Assembly: GCA_020637235.1 (NCBI GenBank)
Contig: JACJWG010000005.1
Span: 62,001 to 126,000, forward strand
DNA length: 64,000 nt
Direction of reading: 5' to 3'
Source of the DNA: Acidimicrobiaceae bacterium
Lineage (GTDB): Bacteria; Actinomycetota; Acidimicrobiia; Acidimicrobiales; Ilumatobacteraceae
Part shown: piece by piece, positions 57,055 to 64,000 of the stretch
Position numbering within the stretch: position 1 is the first letter of the stretch
Layout: each line of letters opens with the position of its first letter
Notes under the pieces: model-generated
Databases searched by the model: none
The model's input: only the letters and a program-made list of their open reading frames with translations
What the model was told of the DNA's origin: nothing
Translations under genes and position numbers: made by a program

Positions 57055-58113
57055 TCACGGTGTCGCCAACCGTGCTCGATATGCGTCGACGACCGGAGCC
57101 AGCTCGGCCGGCGCCGCGCCGTGGAGGATGACGGCGTCGGCGCCGAGATCCAGCTGGTGACGGACGGCGTCGGCGCACTGCTCGGGCGATCCGGTCGCGG
57201 CCGGCGCGAGCCACTCGTCGGGGATGAGTGTGGCGACGTGTTCCAGCTCGGCGGTGGTGGCCTTGCCGTCGAGCGCGCCGCGGAAGCCGGCGACGAAGGG
57301 ATCGGCACGGAACCGGGTGAGCACGTCGGGGTCCCAGCCGTTGGTGCGCACCATCAGGTCGCCGTACGCCTGCAGGTACGTGGCGAGGCGGCCGACGGTC
57401 TTCTTCAGCCGGACGTCCTCGGGGAGCCAGTCGCCGACGACCGCGAAGCAGCTCCAGACGCGCACCTGCGACGGGTCGCGGCCGGCCTGCTCGGCACTGT
57501 CTTTCACGGTGCGCACGCAGCGCTGCAGTGTCTCGTCGGTGAAGAACGTGTGCAGCAGCACCTCGTCGAACGCGCGGCCGGCCAGCTTGAGGCTCTCCGG
57601 GCCGAACGCGCTGAGCAGCAGGGGGATGTCCTCGTCGAAGTCGGGGTCGAGCGCGAGCACCGGCCAACGGCCGGCCGGGCCGTCGTGACCCACCACGGTC
57701 TCGCCGTGCCAGAGGCGCCGCATGAGCCCGGCGACGTCTTCCAGCTGGGCAGTGGTGATGCGCGGGAGGCCGTAGGCGTCGAACATGCGGTCCATGCCGC
57801 GCCCGAGCCCGAGGACGAACCGCCCGCCGGTCATGCGGTGCATCGTGGTGGCGTAGCTGGCCGTGACGACCGGATGGCGGGTGTTGTGGTTGGTGACACC
57901 GGTCGCGATGCGCATCCGCTCGGTCACGGCCCCGGCGGCGCCGCTCAGCGTGCAGATCTCCTTGACGTTGAACCGTTCGCTGAGGAACACGGTGCCGAGG
58001 CCGAGCGCCTCGCCGTCGCGGCACTCCTGGAGCAGGTCGGCCGGCGACTTCGGTGCGCCGGCGAGCCCGTAGAAGCCGAGCTCGTCGAGAGGGCGGGAGG
58101 CGGGTGACGTCAT
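57055..58113 (-). CDS. LLM-class oxidoreductase (luciferase-like, F420-type)
   Basis: 352 residues of the luciferase TIM-barrel class. Visible features are LGLGTVFLSERFNVKE, MRIATGVTNHNTRHPVVTAS, and GRFVLGLGRGMDRMF. The later LLLSAFGPESLKLAG and the end region ATGSPEQCADAVRHQLDLGADAV are also present. Many actinobacterial members are F420-dependent; the substrate is unknown. ATG 58113 is chosen because CAACAT lies 6 nt upstream; earlier in-frame starts run into the divergent gene. It faces the SDR gene across an 85-bp intergenic region with a mirrored promoter. Confidence 0.88.
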   Translation of the reverse strand: MTSPASRPLDELGFYGLAGAPKSPADLLQECRDGEALGLGTVFLSERFNVKEICTLSGAAGAVTERMRIATGVTNHNTRHPVVTASYATTMHRMTGGRFVLGLGRGMDRMFDAYGLPRITTAQLEDVAGLMRRLWHGETVVGHDGPAGRWPVLALDPDFDEDIPLLLSAFGPESLKLAGRAFDEVLLHTFFTDETLQRCVRTVKDSAEQAGRDPSQVRVWSCFAVVGDWLPEDVRLKKTVGRLATYLQAYGDLMVRTNGWDPDVLTRFRADPFVAGFRGALDGKATTAELEHVATLIPDEWLAPAATGSPEQCADAVRHQLDLGADAVILHGAAPAELAPVVDAYRARLATP

Positions 58114-58198
58114 GGCGCCATGTTGGTCGCGGTCCCCGAGACGGACGTCACCGGAGGCGATGCCGCCACGCGAGATGGCGACGGGGCAACATGGCCGG
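58114..58198. promoter_or_regulatory. Mirror-image leaderless promoters of the LLM and SDR genes
   Basis: On the minus strand CAACAT (58125-58120) is 6 nt from the LLM ATG. On the plus strand CAACAT (58187-58192) is 6 nt from the SDR GTG. The same -10 at the same distance on both sides is unusual, and both start codons follow a GGC-rich hexamer. Confidence 0.5.
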
Positions 58199-58849
58199 GT
58201 GCGCGAACTGATGGGTGCAGTCGTCGTCGTGGTCGGTGCGACGGGCGGTCTCGGTGCGGCGGTGACCGACGAGCTGCGCCGCCGTGGCGCGACCGTGCTC
58301 GGGGCGGGCCGTGGCGGGCCCGACATCGTGTGCGACCTACGCGACGGCGGCGCGGGCGACGCCGTCGTTCGCGGGGCGCTCGGCACCGAGGGCCGGCTCG
58401 ACGGCGTGGTGAACGCCGCCGGTGTGGTGGCCTTCGGCGCGCTCGCCGACACCGATCCCGTGGTGGTCGAGGAGCTGTTCCTCACCAACACGATGGGCCC
58501 GATGTGGTTGGCTCGCTCGGTCGTGCCCGCGCTCGCCGAGACGCGAGGCTTCTTCGCGGCGATCACCGGCGTGGTGGCCGAGCAGCCGGTCGCCGGCATG
58601 GTGGCCTACGGCGCGTCGAAGGCGGCGTTGTCCTCGGCGCTCGCCGGGCTCCGTCGCGAGGTTCGCCGCCTCGGTGTCCAGGTGATCGACGTCCGCCCGC
58701 CCCACACCGAGACCGGGCTCGCCGGACGACCGCTCGCCGGGGTCGCTCCCCGGCTCGCCACCGGGCTCGATCCTGCTGCCGTGGCACGTCGGCTCGTGCA
58801 GGCCATCGTCGACGACGAGCAGGACGTGCCGGCGGCAGCGTTCGCGTAG
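58199..58849 (+). CDS. Short-chain dehydrogenase/reductase
   Basis: 216 residues with the SDR Rossmann motif VVVGATGGLGAAV and DIVCDLRDGG. The NAG equivalent is VNAAGVVAFGAL and the catalytic pair is YGASK. A serine in the AAITGVV segment is not obvious, so its exact activity is open. The start GTG 58199 follows CAACAT-N6. The TAG stop (58847-58849) is the first half of the aldehyde dehydrogenase -10 box. The gene is likely co-regulated with the LLM gene through the shared region. Confidence 0.85.
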   Translation: MRELMGAVVVVVGATGGLGAAVTDELRRRGATVLGAGRGGPDIVCDLRDGGAGDAVVRGALGTEGRLDGVVNAAGVVAFGALADTDPVVVEELFLTNTMGPMWLARSVVPALAETRGFFAAITGVVAEQPVAGMVAYGASKAALSSALAGLRREVRRLGVQVIDVRPPHTETGLAGRPLAGVAPRLATGLDPAAVARRLVQAIVDDEQDVPAAAFA

Positions 58850-58858
58850 CGTGGCGGC

Positions 58859-60346
58859 ATGACCTCGACCATCGATCAGCACCGGGCGGGCTCCGGCTCG
58901 CCCACCGGCGGCGCGGCCGACGCCGCGGCGATCGCCGGCATCGTCGCCGGTGCCCGCTCGGCGGCCTCGTCGGGCCGGACGCGCACTCGTGAGTGGCGGG
59001 TCGCCACGCTGCGTACGGTGCGCGAGCTGGTGGTGGCGCACGAGGGTCGCATCCTCGCCGCACTCGCCGCCGACTTCGGCAAGCCCGAGTTCGAGGCCTG
59101 GGCGACCGAGATCGGGTTCGTCCTCTCCGACATCGACCACACCATCGCCCAGCTCGACCGCTGGATGGCCCCCGAGAAGGTGCCCACGCCGATCGCGTTC
59201 CAGCCCGGCAGTTCGCGCATCGAGCGCGAGCCGCTCGGCGTCGCCTGCGTGATCGCACCGTGGAACTATCCGGTCCAGCTGCTGCTGTTGCCGATGGTGG
59301 CGGCGATCGCTGCCGGCAACGCCGTGGTCGGCAAACCGAGCGAGCTCGCGCCGGCGACGGCCGACACGATGGCGGCCCTCGTGCGCGAGCTCGACGACCC
59401 GGCCGTCGCGCTGGTTCTCGGAGGCGTCGACGAGACCACCGAGCTGCTCCGCCAGCGTTTCGACCACATCCTCTACACGGGGAACGGCCGGGTGGCCCGG
59501 ATCGTGATGCGTGCGGCCGCCGAGCACCTCACCCCGGTGACCCTCGAGCTCGGCGGCAAGAGCCCGACGATCGTGACCGCGTCGGCCGACCTCGACATCG
59601 CCGCTCGCCGGATCGCGTGGGGCAAGTTCCTGAACGCGGGCCAGACCTGCATCGCACCCGACTACGTGCTCGTCGAACGGTCGGTGCACGACCAGCTGGT
59701 CGAGCGCATCGCCGCCCGCATCCGCGAGTTCTACGGCGACGACCCGAAGCGGAGCGGCGACTACGCCCGCATCGTGAACGACGCCCACTTCGCGCGACTC
59801 GAGCGGCTGCTCGCCGGCGCCACCGTCGCCGTCGGCGGCGACCGCGACGCTGCCACTCGATACGTGGCCCCGACCGTGCTCACCGGGGTGTCCGTCGACG
59901 ACCCGGTGATGGCCGACGAGATCTTCGGACCGATCCTCCCGGTCATCGCGATCGACTCGCTCGACGAGGCGATCGAGGTGGTCAATCGTCGCGACAAGCC
60001 GCTCGCGCTCTACAGCTTCAGCGCCGACGACACCGACCACGAGGCACTCGTGGCCCGAACCAGCAGCGGTGGCGTGTGCATCAACGGCACGATCATGCAC
60101 GTCAGCAACCCGCATCTGCCCTTCGGCGGCGTGGGTCCGAGTGGGATGGGCGCCTATCACGGCAAGGCCGGCTTCGACACGTTCAGCCACCGGCGTGCCG
60201 TCCACGAGCGCAGCACCCGTGTCGACCCGTCGTTGCTCTACCCGCCGTACACGGCGAAGAAGTTCGCGCTGGTGAAGCGCGGGTTCACCCTGCCCGACCC
60301 GCGTGACCTCGTCGCCAGGGCGCGCACGGCGTTGCGACGTCGCTGA
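58859..60346 (+). CDS. Aldehyde dehydrogenase (ALDH3-like)
   Basis: Oxidises aldehydes with NAD(P). The 495 residues contain APWNYPVQLLLLP, the catalytic Glu in LELGGKSP (about 230), the catalytic Cys in NAGQTCIAPDY (about 264), and the late motif HLPFGGVGPSGMGAYHGKAGF. The 34-residue spacing between Glu and Cys fits the class 3 group. The extended C-terminal tail KKFALVKRGF is also class 3-like. ATG 58859 has TAGCGT-N6 upstream; the stop lies in a hairpin with the convergent engB stop. Confidence 0.94.
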   Translation: MTSTIDQHRAGSGSPTGGAADAAAIAGIVAGARSAASSGRTRTREWRVATLRTVRELVVAHEGRILAALAADFGKPEFEAWATEIGFVLSDIDHTIAQLDRWMAPEKVPTPIAFQPGSSRIEREPLGVACVIAPWNYPVQLLLLPMVAAIAAGNAVVGKPSELAPATADTMAALVRELDDPAVALVLGGVDETTELLRQRFDHILYTGNGRVARIVMRAAAEHLTPVTLELGGKSPTIVTASADLDIAARRIAWGKFLNAGQTCIAPDYVLVERSVHDQLVERIAARIREFYGDDPKRSGDYARIVNDAHFARLERLLAGATVAVGGDRDAATRYVAPTVLTGVSVDDPVMADEIFGPILPVIAIDSLDEAIEVVNRRDKPLALYSFSADDTDHEALVARTSSGGVCINGTIMHVSNPHLPFGGVGPSGMGAYHGKAGFDTFSHRRAVHERSTRVDPSLLYPPYTAKKFALVKRGFTLPDPRDLVARARTALRRR

Positions 60347-60359
60347 CCGATCCGTCAGC
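60342..60359. terminator. Perfect hairpin across convergent stops of aldehyde dehydrogenase and engB
   Basis: GCTGAC (60342-60347) pairs with GTCAGC (60354-60359) over a 6-nt loop, with one TGA stop in each arm. The 6-bp stem exceeds the 3 bp that two opposed stops would give. Confidence 0.45.
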
Positions 60360-60936
60360 CGAGCAGGGTGCGCACCCGGTCGCGCAGCGCGTCGATCCCG
60401 GTGCCCTTGGCGGCGCTCACCCAGGTGATGTCGCCTTCGTGCAGCCGGCTCGCGGCTGCCACTTGCTGCTTGCGGCCGGCCAGGCGCGACGGCTTCACCT
60501 TGTCGGCCTTGGTGGCGACGACCAGCGTGGTGATCGCGTTCGCCCGCACCCAGTCGAGCATCTGCAGGTCGAGGGGTGTCGGCCCGATCTCGCCGTCCAC
60601 CAGCACGAGCAGTGCCCGCAGCCCCTCGCGTTGCAGCAGGTAGCGCTCGATCATCGGCGCCCACGTCGCCTTCTCGCGCGTCGGCACGGCCGCGTAGCCG
60701 TAGCCGGGGAGGTCGACGATCGTGCCGCCCTCGCGCAACGAGAACAGGTTGAGCGACTGGGTGCGTCCGGGGGTGTTGGACACCCGTGCGAGCTGGCGGC
60801 GGTTCGCGAGCGAGTTCACGAGCGACGACTTGCCGACGTTCGACCGTCCGACGAACGCGATCTCGGCCGACGTGGGCGGGAGGTCGGTGAGCGACCGCGC
60901 CGACATGACGAAGGTGAGCTGGAGCGGTGCGGCCAC
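60355..60936 (-). CDS. engB: Ribosome-biogenesis GTPase EngB/YsxC
   Basis: 193 residues. G1 GRSNVGKSSLVNSL, the G2 region NTPGRTQSLNLF, G3 DLPGYGYA, G4 TKAD and G5 WVSAAKGTG are all visible, so it is a complete Era-like GTPase that assists 50S assembly. The GTG start has TAGCCT-N6 upstream, and this start is needed to reach the family N-terminus. It is transcribed away from the MCP-like gene, 28 bp apart. Confidence 0.95.
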   Translation of the reverse strand: MAAPLQLTFVMSARSLTDLPPTSAEIAFVGRSNVGKSSLVNSLANRRQLARVSNTPGRTQSLNLFSLREGGTIVDLPGYGYAAVPTREKATWAPMIERYLLQREGLRALLVLVDGEIGPTPLDLQMLDWVRANAITTLVVATKADKVKPSRLAGRKQQVAAASRLHEGDITWVSAAKGTGIDALRDRVRTLLG

Positions 60937-60964
60937 CCCGCCAGGCTAGGAGGCGGCCACCGGT

Positions 60965-61960
60965 TCAGCCCCGGAGCTCGCCGAGGAAGTGGGTGACCTC
61001 GCAGCGCAACAGGTCGGCGAGCTGGGCCAGACCGGTCGCATCGTCCGTCGCTCCGGCGTCACCGCCGAGTCGACGGCCGTCGACGGCGGCGGCGATGTCG
61101 AGGACGTGCTGGTGCATGTCGTGGACGGTGGTCGCGATGTGGTCGAGCACCTGACGCGACGCCTGCGCGGCGCGCTGCACCGCGGCGACCTCGGCCTCGA
61201 TCTGCTCGGTCGCCCGGCCGGTCTGTTCGGCGAGTTGTTTCACCTCGGTGGCCACGACGGCGAAGCCGCGCCCGGCCTCGCCGGCGCGCGCTGCCTCGAT
61301 GGTGGCGTTCAGCGCGAGGAGCCGGCTCTGGCCGGCCACCTGTCGGATGAGGGTGACCACCTGCCGGATCTGGCTCGACGACGTGTCGAGCGATGCGATC
61401 GTGGTGGCGGCGCGTTCGGCCTCGTCGACGGCCGCTCGCGCCGAGGTGGCGAGGAACGTCGCGGCGGCGCCGAGCGAATCGCTGGCGCTGGAGACCTGCT
61501 CGCTCGCCCCGAGCACCGCCGACTCGAAGTCGGTCGCGAGCGCCCGGCGGGCGTCGTCGGCCGCCCGGATCGCCGCGTCGGCCCCGGCGAGCGCCTGGCG
61601 CGCCTCGTTCACGGTGATCGCCCCCGACTTGAACGAGCCGAGCAATCCGTGCGACAGGAAGGCCCGGTGGAAGCGCCCCTCGCCTGCGGCGCGCAGCGTG
61701 CCCGCGGCCTCGCGCACGAAGGCGTCGGTGAGGTCGAGCATCCGATTGAGGTGGTTGCGCACGGACACGACGTCGACGTCGCCCTCGAGCAGCGGGACGC
61801 GCGCCTCCAGGTCGCCGACGGCGGCGCGGCGGGCGACCTCGCTGATCGCACGGAACGCAGCCCGGTACTGTTCGAGTTCGCGTCGCTCGGCGTCGTCGAG
61901 CCCGCCGGCGGCGGGGTCGGCGGGGTCGGTGGTGTGGTGGAGGTCGAGGTCGAGGCTCAT
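60965..61960 (-). CDS. Soluble methyl-accepting-type signalling protein
   Basis: 331 residues without membrane helices. A HAMP-like helical region is at about 40-110 ([20 protein letters not shown]). The signalling domain is at about 140-290 with the conserved hairpin tip [20 protein letters not shown] followed by [13 protein letters not shown]. It is preceded by a PAS protein gene with which it overlaps by 4 bp; the pair looks like an Aer receptor cut in two. No other chemotaxis gene is in the window. The in-frame extension that reaches into the PAS gene is dropped; ATG 61960 is used. Confidence 0.85.
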   Translation of the reverse strand: MSLDLDLHHTTDPADPAAGGLDDAERRELEQYRAAFRAISEVARRAAVGDLEARVPLLEGDVDVVSVRNHLNRMLDLTDAFVREAAGTLRAAGEGRFHRAFLSHGLLGSFKSGAITVNEARQALAGADAAIRAADDARRALATDFESAVLGASEQVSSASDSLGAAATFLATSARAAVDEAERAATTIASLDTSSSQIRQVVTLIRQVAGQSRLLALNATIEAARAGEAGRGFAVVATEVKQLAEQTGRATEQIEAEVAAVQRAAQASRQVLDHIATTVHDMHQHVLDIAAAVDGRRLGGDAGATDDATGLAQLADLLRCEVTHFLGELRG

Positions 61961-62559
61961 GCGGAGGCTCCGGCGAGGGACCAGACGAACTGGTCGTAGG
62001 TGACGCCGGCGTCGTCGAGCACGCGGCCGAGCAGCGCCGTCGACGCCTCGATCGCCCGGACGGGATGGGAATGGCGGCGTTCCTCGGCCAGGAGCTGCGC
62101 GTACACGGGTTCGATCGTGTGCACGGCGCCGAGGTCGGGCACCCGCCGGTTCGAGTGGTAGCCGACGATCCGGCCGTTCGCCCACGTCGGCGTGACGTGG
62201 GCGAACACCCAGTAGTTCACGCCGTCGCTCGCGAGGTTGTTCACGTAGGCGAAGATCTCGCGGCCGGCCTGGATCTCCTGCCAGAGCAAGCCGAACACGG
62301 CGCGGGGCATGTCGGGGTGACGGATGATGTTGTGGGGTCGCCCGATCACCTCGTGCTCGTCGTAGACGGCGACGCGCAGGAACACGTCGTTGGCGTAGGT
62401 GATCCGGCCTTGCAGATCGGTCTTCGTGACGATCACCTCGTCGCGGCCGAACGTGCGTGAGCGGCCGGTCGGACGGATGCCGGAGCGTGCACCTGACATG
62501 GCGTTCACGAGTCGGACCGTGCGTGAAAGACCGGATTCCGCCACACGGTCGAACGACAT
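61957..62559 (-). CDS. Aer-like PAS-domain sensor
   Basis: About 200 residues with one PAS fold very similar to that of the aerotaxis receptor Aer. Matching stretches are [40 protein letters not shown] and [19 protein letters not shown]. In Aer the PAS domain carries FAD and senses redox or oxygen. It is followed by the overlapping MCP-type gene (ATGA), its likely output partner. ATG 62559 is chosen (AATCCT 8 nt upstream is weak); ATG 62499 is an alternative. Confidence 0.85.
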   Translation of the reverse strand: MSFDRVAESGLSRTVRLVNAMSGARSGIRPTGRSRTFGRDEVIVTKTDLQGRITYANDVFLRVAVYDEHEVIGRPHNIIRHPDMPRAVFGLLWQEIQAGREIFAYVNNLASDGVNYWVFAHVTPTWANGRIVGYHSNRRVPDLGAVHTIEPVYAQLLAEERRHSHPVRAIEASTALLGRVLDDAGVTYDQFVWSLAGASA

Positions 62560-62582
62560 CACCGAGCAGGATTCGGTGAACG

Positions 62583-62612
62583 ACGAACGCCGCCCCGAGG
62601 GGCGGCGTTCGT
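62583..62612 (-). terminator. Terminator hairpin after tRNA-Phe
   Basis: A perfect 14-bp stem: 62583-62596 and 62599-62612 are complementary around a 2-nt GA loop. It begins 7 nt after the tRNA-Phe 3' end on the minus strand. The lack of a U tract is normal for high-GC actinobacteria. Confidence 0.8.
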
Positions 62613-62619
62613 GTCGATG

Positions 62620-62692
62620 TGGTCGAGACCGGCGTCGATCCGGTGACCCCACGCTTTTCAGGCGTGTGCTCTGCCGACTGAGCTACTCGACC
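62620..62692 (-). tRNA. tRNA-Phe (GAA)
   Basis: 73 nt, cloverleaf complete: acceptor GGTCGAG/CTCGACC, D-stem GCTC/GAGC, anticodon stem CACGC/GCGTG with loop CTGAAAA (anticodon GAA), T-stem ACCGG/CCGGT. The T-loop is ATCGACG, so position 54 is A where nearly all bacterial tRNAs have T. CCA is not encoded. Confidence 0.93.
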
Positions 62693-62769
62693 GTGACGGG
62701 GCCTCGGCGGACGGTGAGTGGCCGATCGCCACGCCGCCACCTGCGGCCTCCCGCACGAGCTTGCGCTCG

Positions 62770-62846
62770 TGGCGGTCCCGACGGGACTCGAACCCGCGAC
62801 CTCCGGCTTGACAGGCCGGCGTGAACTCCAACTTCACCACGGGACC
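62770..62846 (-). tRNA. tRNA-Asp (GTC)
   Basis: Acceptor GGTCCCG/CGGGACC, anticodon stem CCGGC/GCCGG with loop CTGTCAA (anticodon GTC), T-loop TTCGAGT. The 3' CCA is encoded (62770-62772 on the minus strand), unlike its two neighbours. Confidence 0.95.
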
Positions 62847-62861
62847 ATTGCTGGTCGTGAG

Positions 62862-62934
62862 CACCCCCAACGGGATTCGAACCCGTGCCGCCACCTTGAA
62901 AGGGTGGTGTCCTAGGCCACTAGACGATGGGGGC
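62862..62934 (-). tRNA. tRNA-Glu (TTC)
   Basis: 73 nt: acceptor GCCCCCA with TGGGGGT (G-U at the first pair), anticodon stem CCACC/GGTGG with loop CTTTCAA (anticodon TTC), T-loop TTCGAAT. CCA not encoded. First gene of the Glu-Asp-Phe cluster. Confidence 0.95.
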
Positions 62935-62964
62935 AAGAGGACGTCTCCGGTTGAGAGCGGGGCA

Positions 62965-62992
62965 ACACTAGCACCGACTCGCGTGATTCCAA
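62965..62992 (-). promoter_or_regulatory. Promoter of the tRNA cluster
   Basis: Minus strand: -35 TTGGAA (62992-62987), 16-bp spacer, -10 TAGTGT (62970-62965). Transcription would begin near 62958, about 24 nt before tRNA-Glu. Confidence 0.6.
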
Positions 62993-63063
62993 CCGTCGGA
63001 ATCGGAGCGCTGCCGGCCGTCCGGTGCACGGCCGGTCGCACGTGGCGCCCTACCGTCGGGTGG

Positions 63064-63495
63064 GTGCGCCTCGACGTCCGTCCCTCGCTCGACCCGGCCG
63101 ACTACCCCTTCCGCCATCGCCTCCGCGTCCGCTTCGTCGAGACGGACGCGATGGGCATCGTGCACCACAGCAACTACCTGCACTACCTGGAGGAGGCCCG
63201 GGTCGCCTACCTGCGCGACCTCGACCGGCCCTACACCGAACTCCGAGACGACGGGGTCGATCTCGCCGTGCTCGAGTGCTTCGTCCAGTACCGGTCGCCC
63301 CTGCGCTTCGACGACCTCGTCGACGTGCACCTCGTGATGGCCGCCGCCACACGCGCCACGTTCCAGATGGCCTACCTCCTCGGCGTCGCCGGCGAGGTGC
63401 GGGCCACCGGGGTCACGGCTCATGGGGCCGTGAACGCCGCCGGACGTCCCGTGAGGTTGCCCGGCTGGTTGGCCGCGCTGGCGTCGCCCGCCTGA
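63064..63495 (+). CDS. Hot-dog acyl-CoA thioesterase, YbgC-like
   Basis: 143 residues, a single hot-dog domain of the 4-hydroxybenzoyl-CoA thioesterase group: HRLRVRFVETDAMGIVHHSNYLHYLEEARVAYLRDLD in outline. The Asp in ETDAMGIVHH is the catalytic-type residue, and the conserved QYRSPLRFDD follows. The GTG at 63064 has TACCGT-N7 upstream (leaderless) and lies at the conserved domain boundary; longer in-frame versions run into the tRNA genes. The 140-bp gap to the next start contains a leaderless mini-ORF. Confidence 0.88.
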   Translation: MRLDVRPSLDPADYPFRHRLRVRFVETDAMGIVHHSNYLHYLEEARVAYLRDLDRPYTELRDDGVDLAVLECFVQYRSPLRFDDLVDVHLVMAAATRATFQMAYLLGVAGEVRATGVTAHGAVNAAGRPVRLPGWLAALASPA

Positions 63496-63635
63496 GTGCG
63501 ACCGGGCCGGCGTGGGCACCCGCTGCGGTGTGCGCGCCGGTGTCCACCACCGTCCGTGGGATTTCGATGACAAGTCGGGGTCAACTCGCGCGCGACCGGT
63601 GCGCCGGCCGCGGTCGGACTCCTACGTTGACACGC

Positions 63636-63662
63636 ATGTGGTCCGGGAGCAGCCTCGCGTGA
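63636..63662 (+). CDS. Leaderless 8-codon upstream ORF
   Basis: ATG 63636 follows TACGTT-N7, so the mRNA would begin at this codon. The peptide is MWSGSSLA, and its TGA (63660-63662) overlaps the GTG start of the DegV gene (GTGA). The main start has no own -10 box or clear ribosome-binding site, so translation of the mini-ORF may feed ribosomes to it. Confidence 0.4.
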   Translation: MWSGSSLA

Positions 63663-64000
63663 GTGTGCGGCGGATCGGTCTGTGCACCGACTCGACGGCG
63701 CAGGTCTCCGCGGCGTGGTTGGCCGACGCCGGCTTCGCCGGTGTTCCGTTCGAGGTGGTGCCGGTGACGCTGCGGGTCGATCGTTCGCCCGTGATGGCAA
63801 CGTCCCTGGCGCACGGTGACCCGGCCGACGACCGCGTCGCCGATGCCGACCGCGTCACCGAGTACCTCGAGGGTCTCGAGCTCGACGTCGACCGCTGGTA
63901 CGACCATCCGCTCGACGTGTCCACGTGCGCCGTGGTCGCACCGAGCCCCGGCCAGTTCGCGCTCGCGTACGAGACCCTCCTCGACCACGGATGCACCGAC
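63659..64000 (+). CDS. DegV-family fatty-acid-binding protein (partial, runs off the end)
   Basis: The first 114 codons are seen. The start RRIGLCTDSTAQVSAAWLAD matches the DegV beginning (I-x-x-x-TDST), and VAPSPGQFALAYETLLDHG matches the S-Q-P-S-P-G-E-F-x-x-A-Y segment of the family. DegV proteins bind a fatty acid and, in FakB form, present it to the kinase FakA. The region between carries GVPFEVVPVTLRV. The GTG at 63659 overlaps the stop of an 8-codon leaderless ORF; the C-terminus is not in the window. Confidence 0.78.
   Translation, partial: MSVRRIGLCTDSTAQVSAAWLADAGFAGVPFEVVPVTLRVDRSPVMATSLAHGDPADDRVADADRVTEYLEGLELDVDRWYDHPLDVSTCAVVAPSPGQFALAYETLLDHGCTD

Overview
This window is a high-GC, densely packed chromosomal segment of an actinobacterium. 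The class is probably Acidimicrobiia and the genus perhaps Ilumatobacter-like; that assignment is inference. The signs are a dnaK-grpE-dnaJ-hspR operon, two LLM-class oxidoreductases of F420-dependent type, a tRNA-Glu/Asp/Phe cluster, a DUF1800/DUF1501 pair, and very many start codons lying 6-7 nt behind a -10 box (leaderless transcription). I see no insertion sequence, prophage, CRISPR array or replication origin, and no gene-free stretch longer than about 200 bp.

Layout. 1-3885: tail of an unknown gene, then a MacAB-like export set (adaptor, ATPase, FtsX permease). 3893-6716 (minus): a membrane Fe-S oxidoreductase and a stand-alone cyclic-nucleotide-binding protein. 6821-12929: gpmI, an M14 peptidase, an N-acyl-D-amino-acid deacylase-like amidohydrolase and an LLM oxidoreductase. 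12940-14893: MFS transporter and TetR regulator sharing a palindromic operator. 14953-17723: HNH endonuclease, then kbl-tdh for threonine catabolism. 17899-21886: dnaK-grpE-dnaJ-hspR with a HAIR-like operator. 21908-25055 (minus): HAD phosphatase, type II NADH dehydrogenase and a DUF2817 protein. 25126-29585 (minus): cell-surface genes (fasciclin lipoprotein, repeat-bearing M14 peptidase, repeat-bearing L,D-transpeptidase). 29776-37172: clpB, an HDOD protein and a heterodimeric ABC exporter. 37211-41047: DUF1800 and a Tat-exported DUF1501 protein carrying the same repeat module. 41057-44777: Drr-type ABC exporter divergent from marR and an MFS transporter. 44796-50839: divergent HisD-family gene, purA-purB, a conserved hypothetical, a TesB-type thioesterase and pyrE. 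50790-57033 (minus): PAS-GGDEF-EAL protein, LarA-like protein, ABC/FtsX operon. 57055-60936: LLM oxidoreductase divergent from an SDR and an aldehyde dehydrogenase, then engB. 60965-62559 (minus): a split Aer-like PAS/MCP pair. 62620-62934: three tRNAs. 63064-64000: small thioesterase and the start of a DegV-family gene.

How the genes work together. The protein-quality-control genes dnaK and clpB carry upstream inverted repeats of the same geometry, so HspR plausibly controls both. Three unrelated surface proteins (L,D-transpeptidase, M14 peptidase, DUF1501) each carry three copies of one roughly 120-residue 'LDTR' module. In the transpeptidase gene the copies are an apparently perfect 3 x 375 bp tandem array. 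Together with the fasciclin lipoprotein this looks like a cell-envelope module set, and it is the closest thing here to an undescribed system. Two efflux loci have their own regulators (TetR/MFS and MarR/Drr/MFS).

Limits: everything was read by eye. Family names rest on recognised motifs, promoter calls rest on -10 boxes with mostly poor -35 boxes, and no database search was possible.
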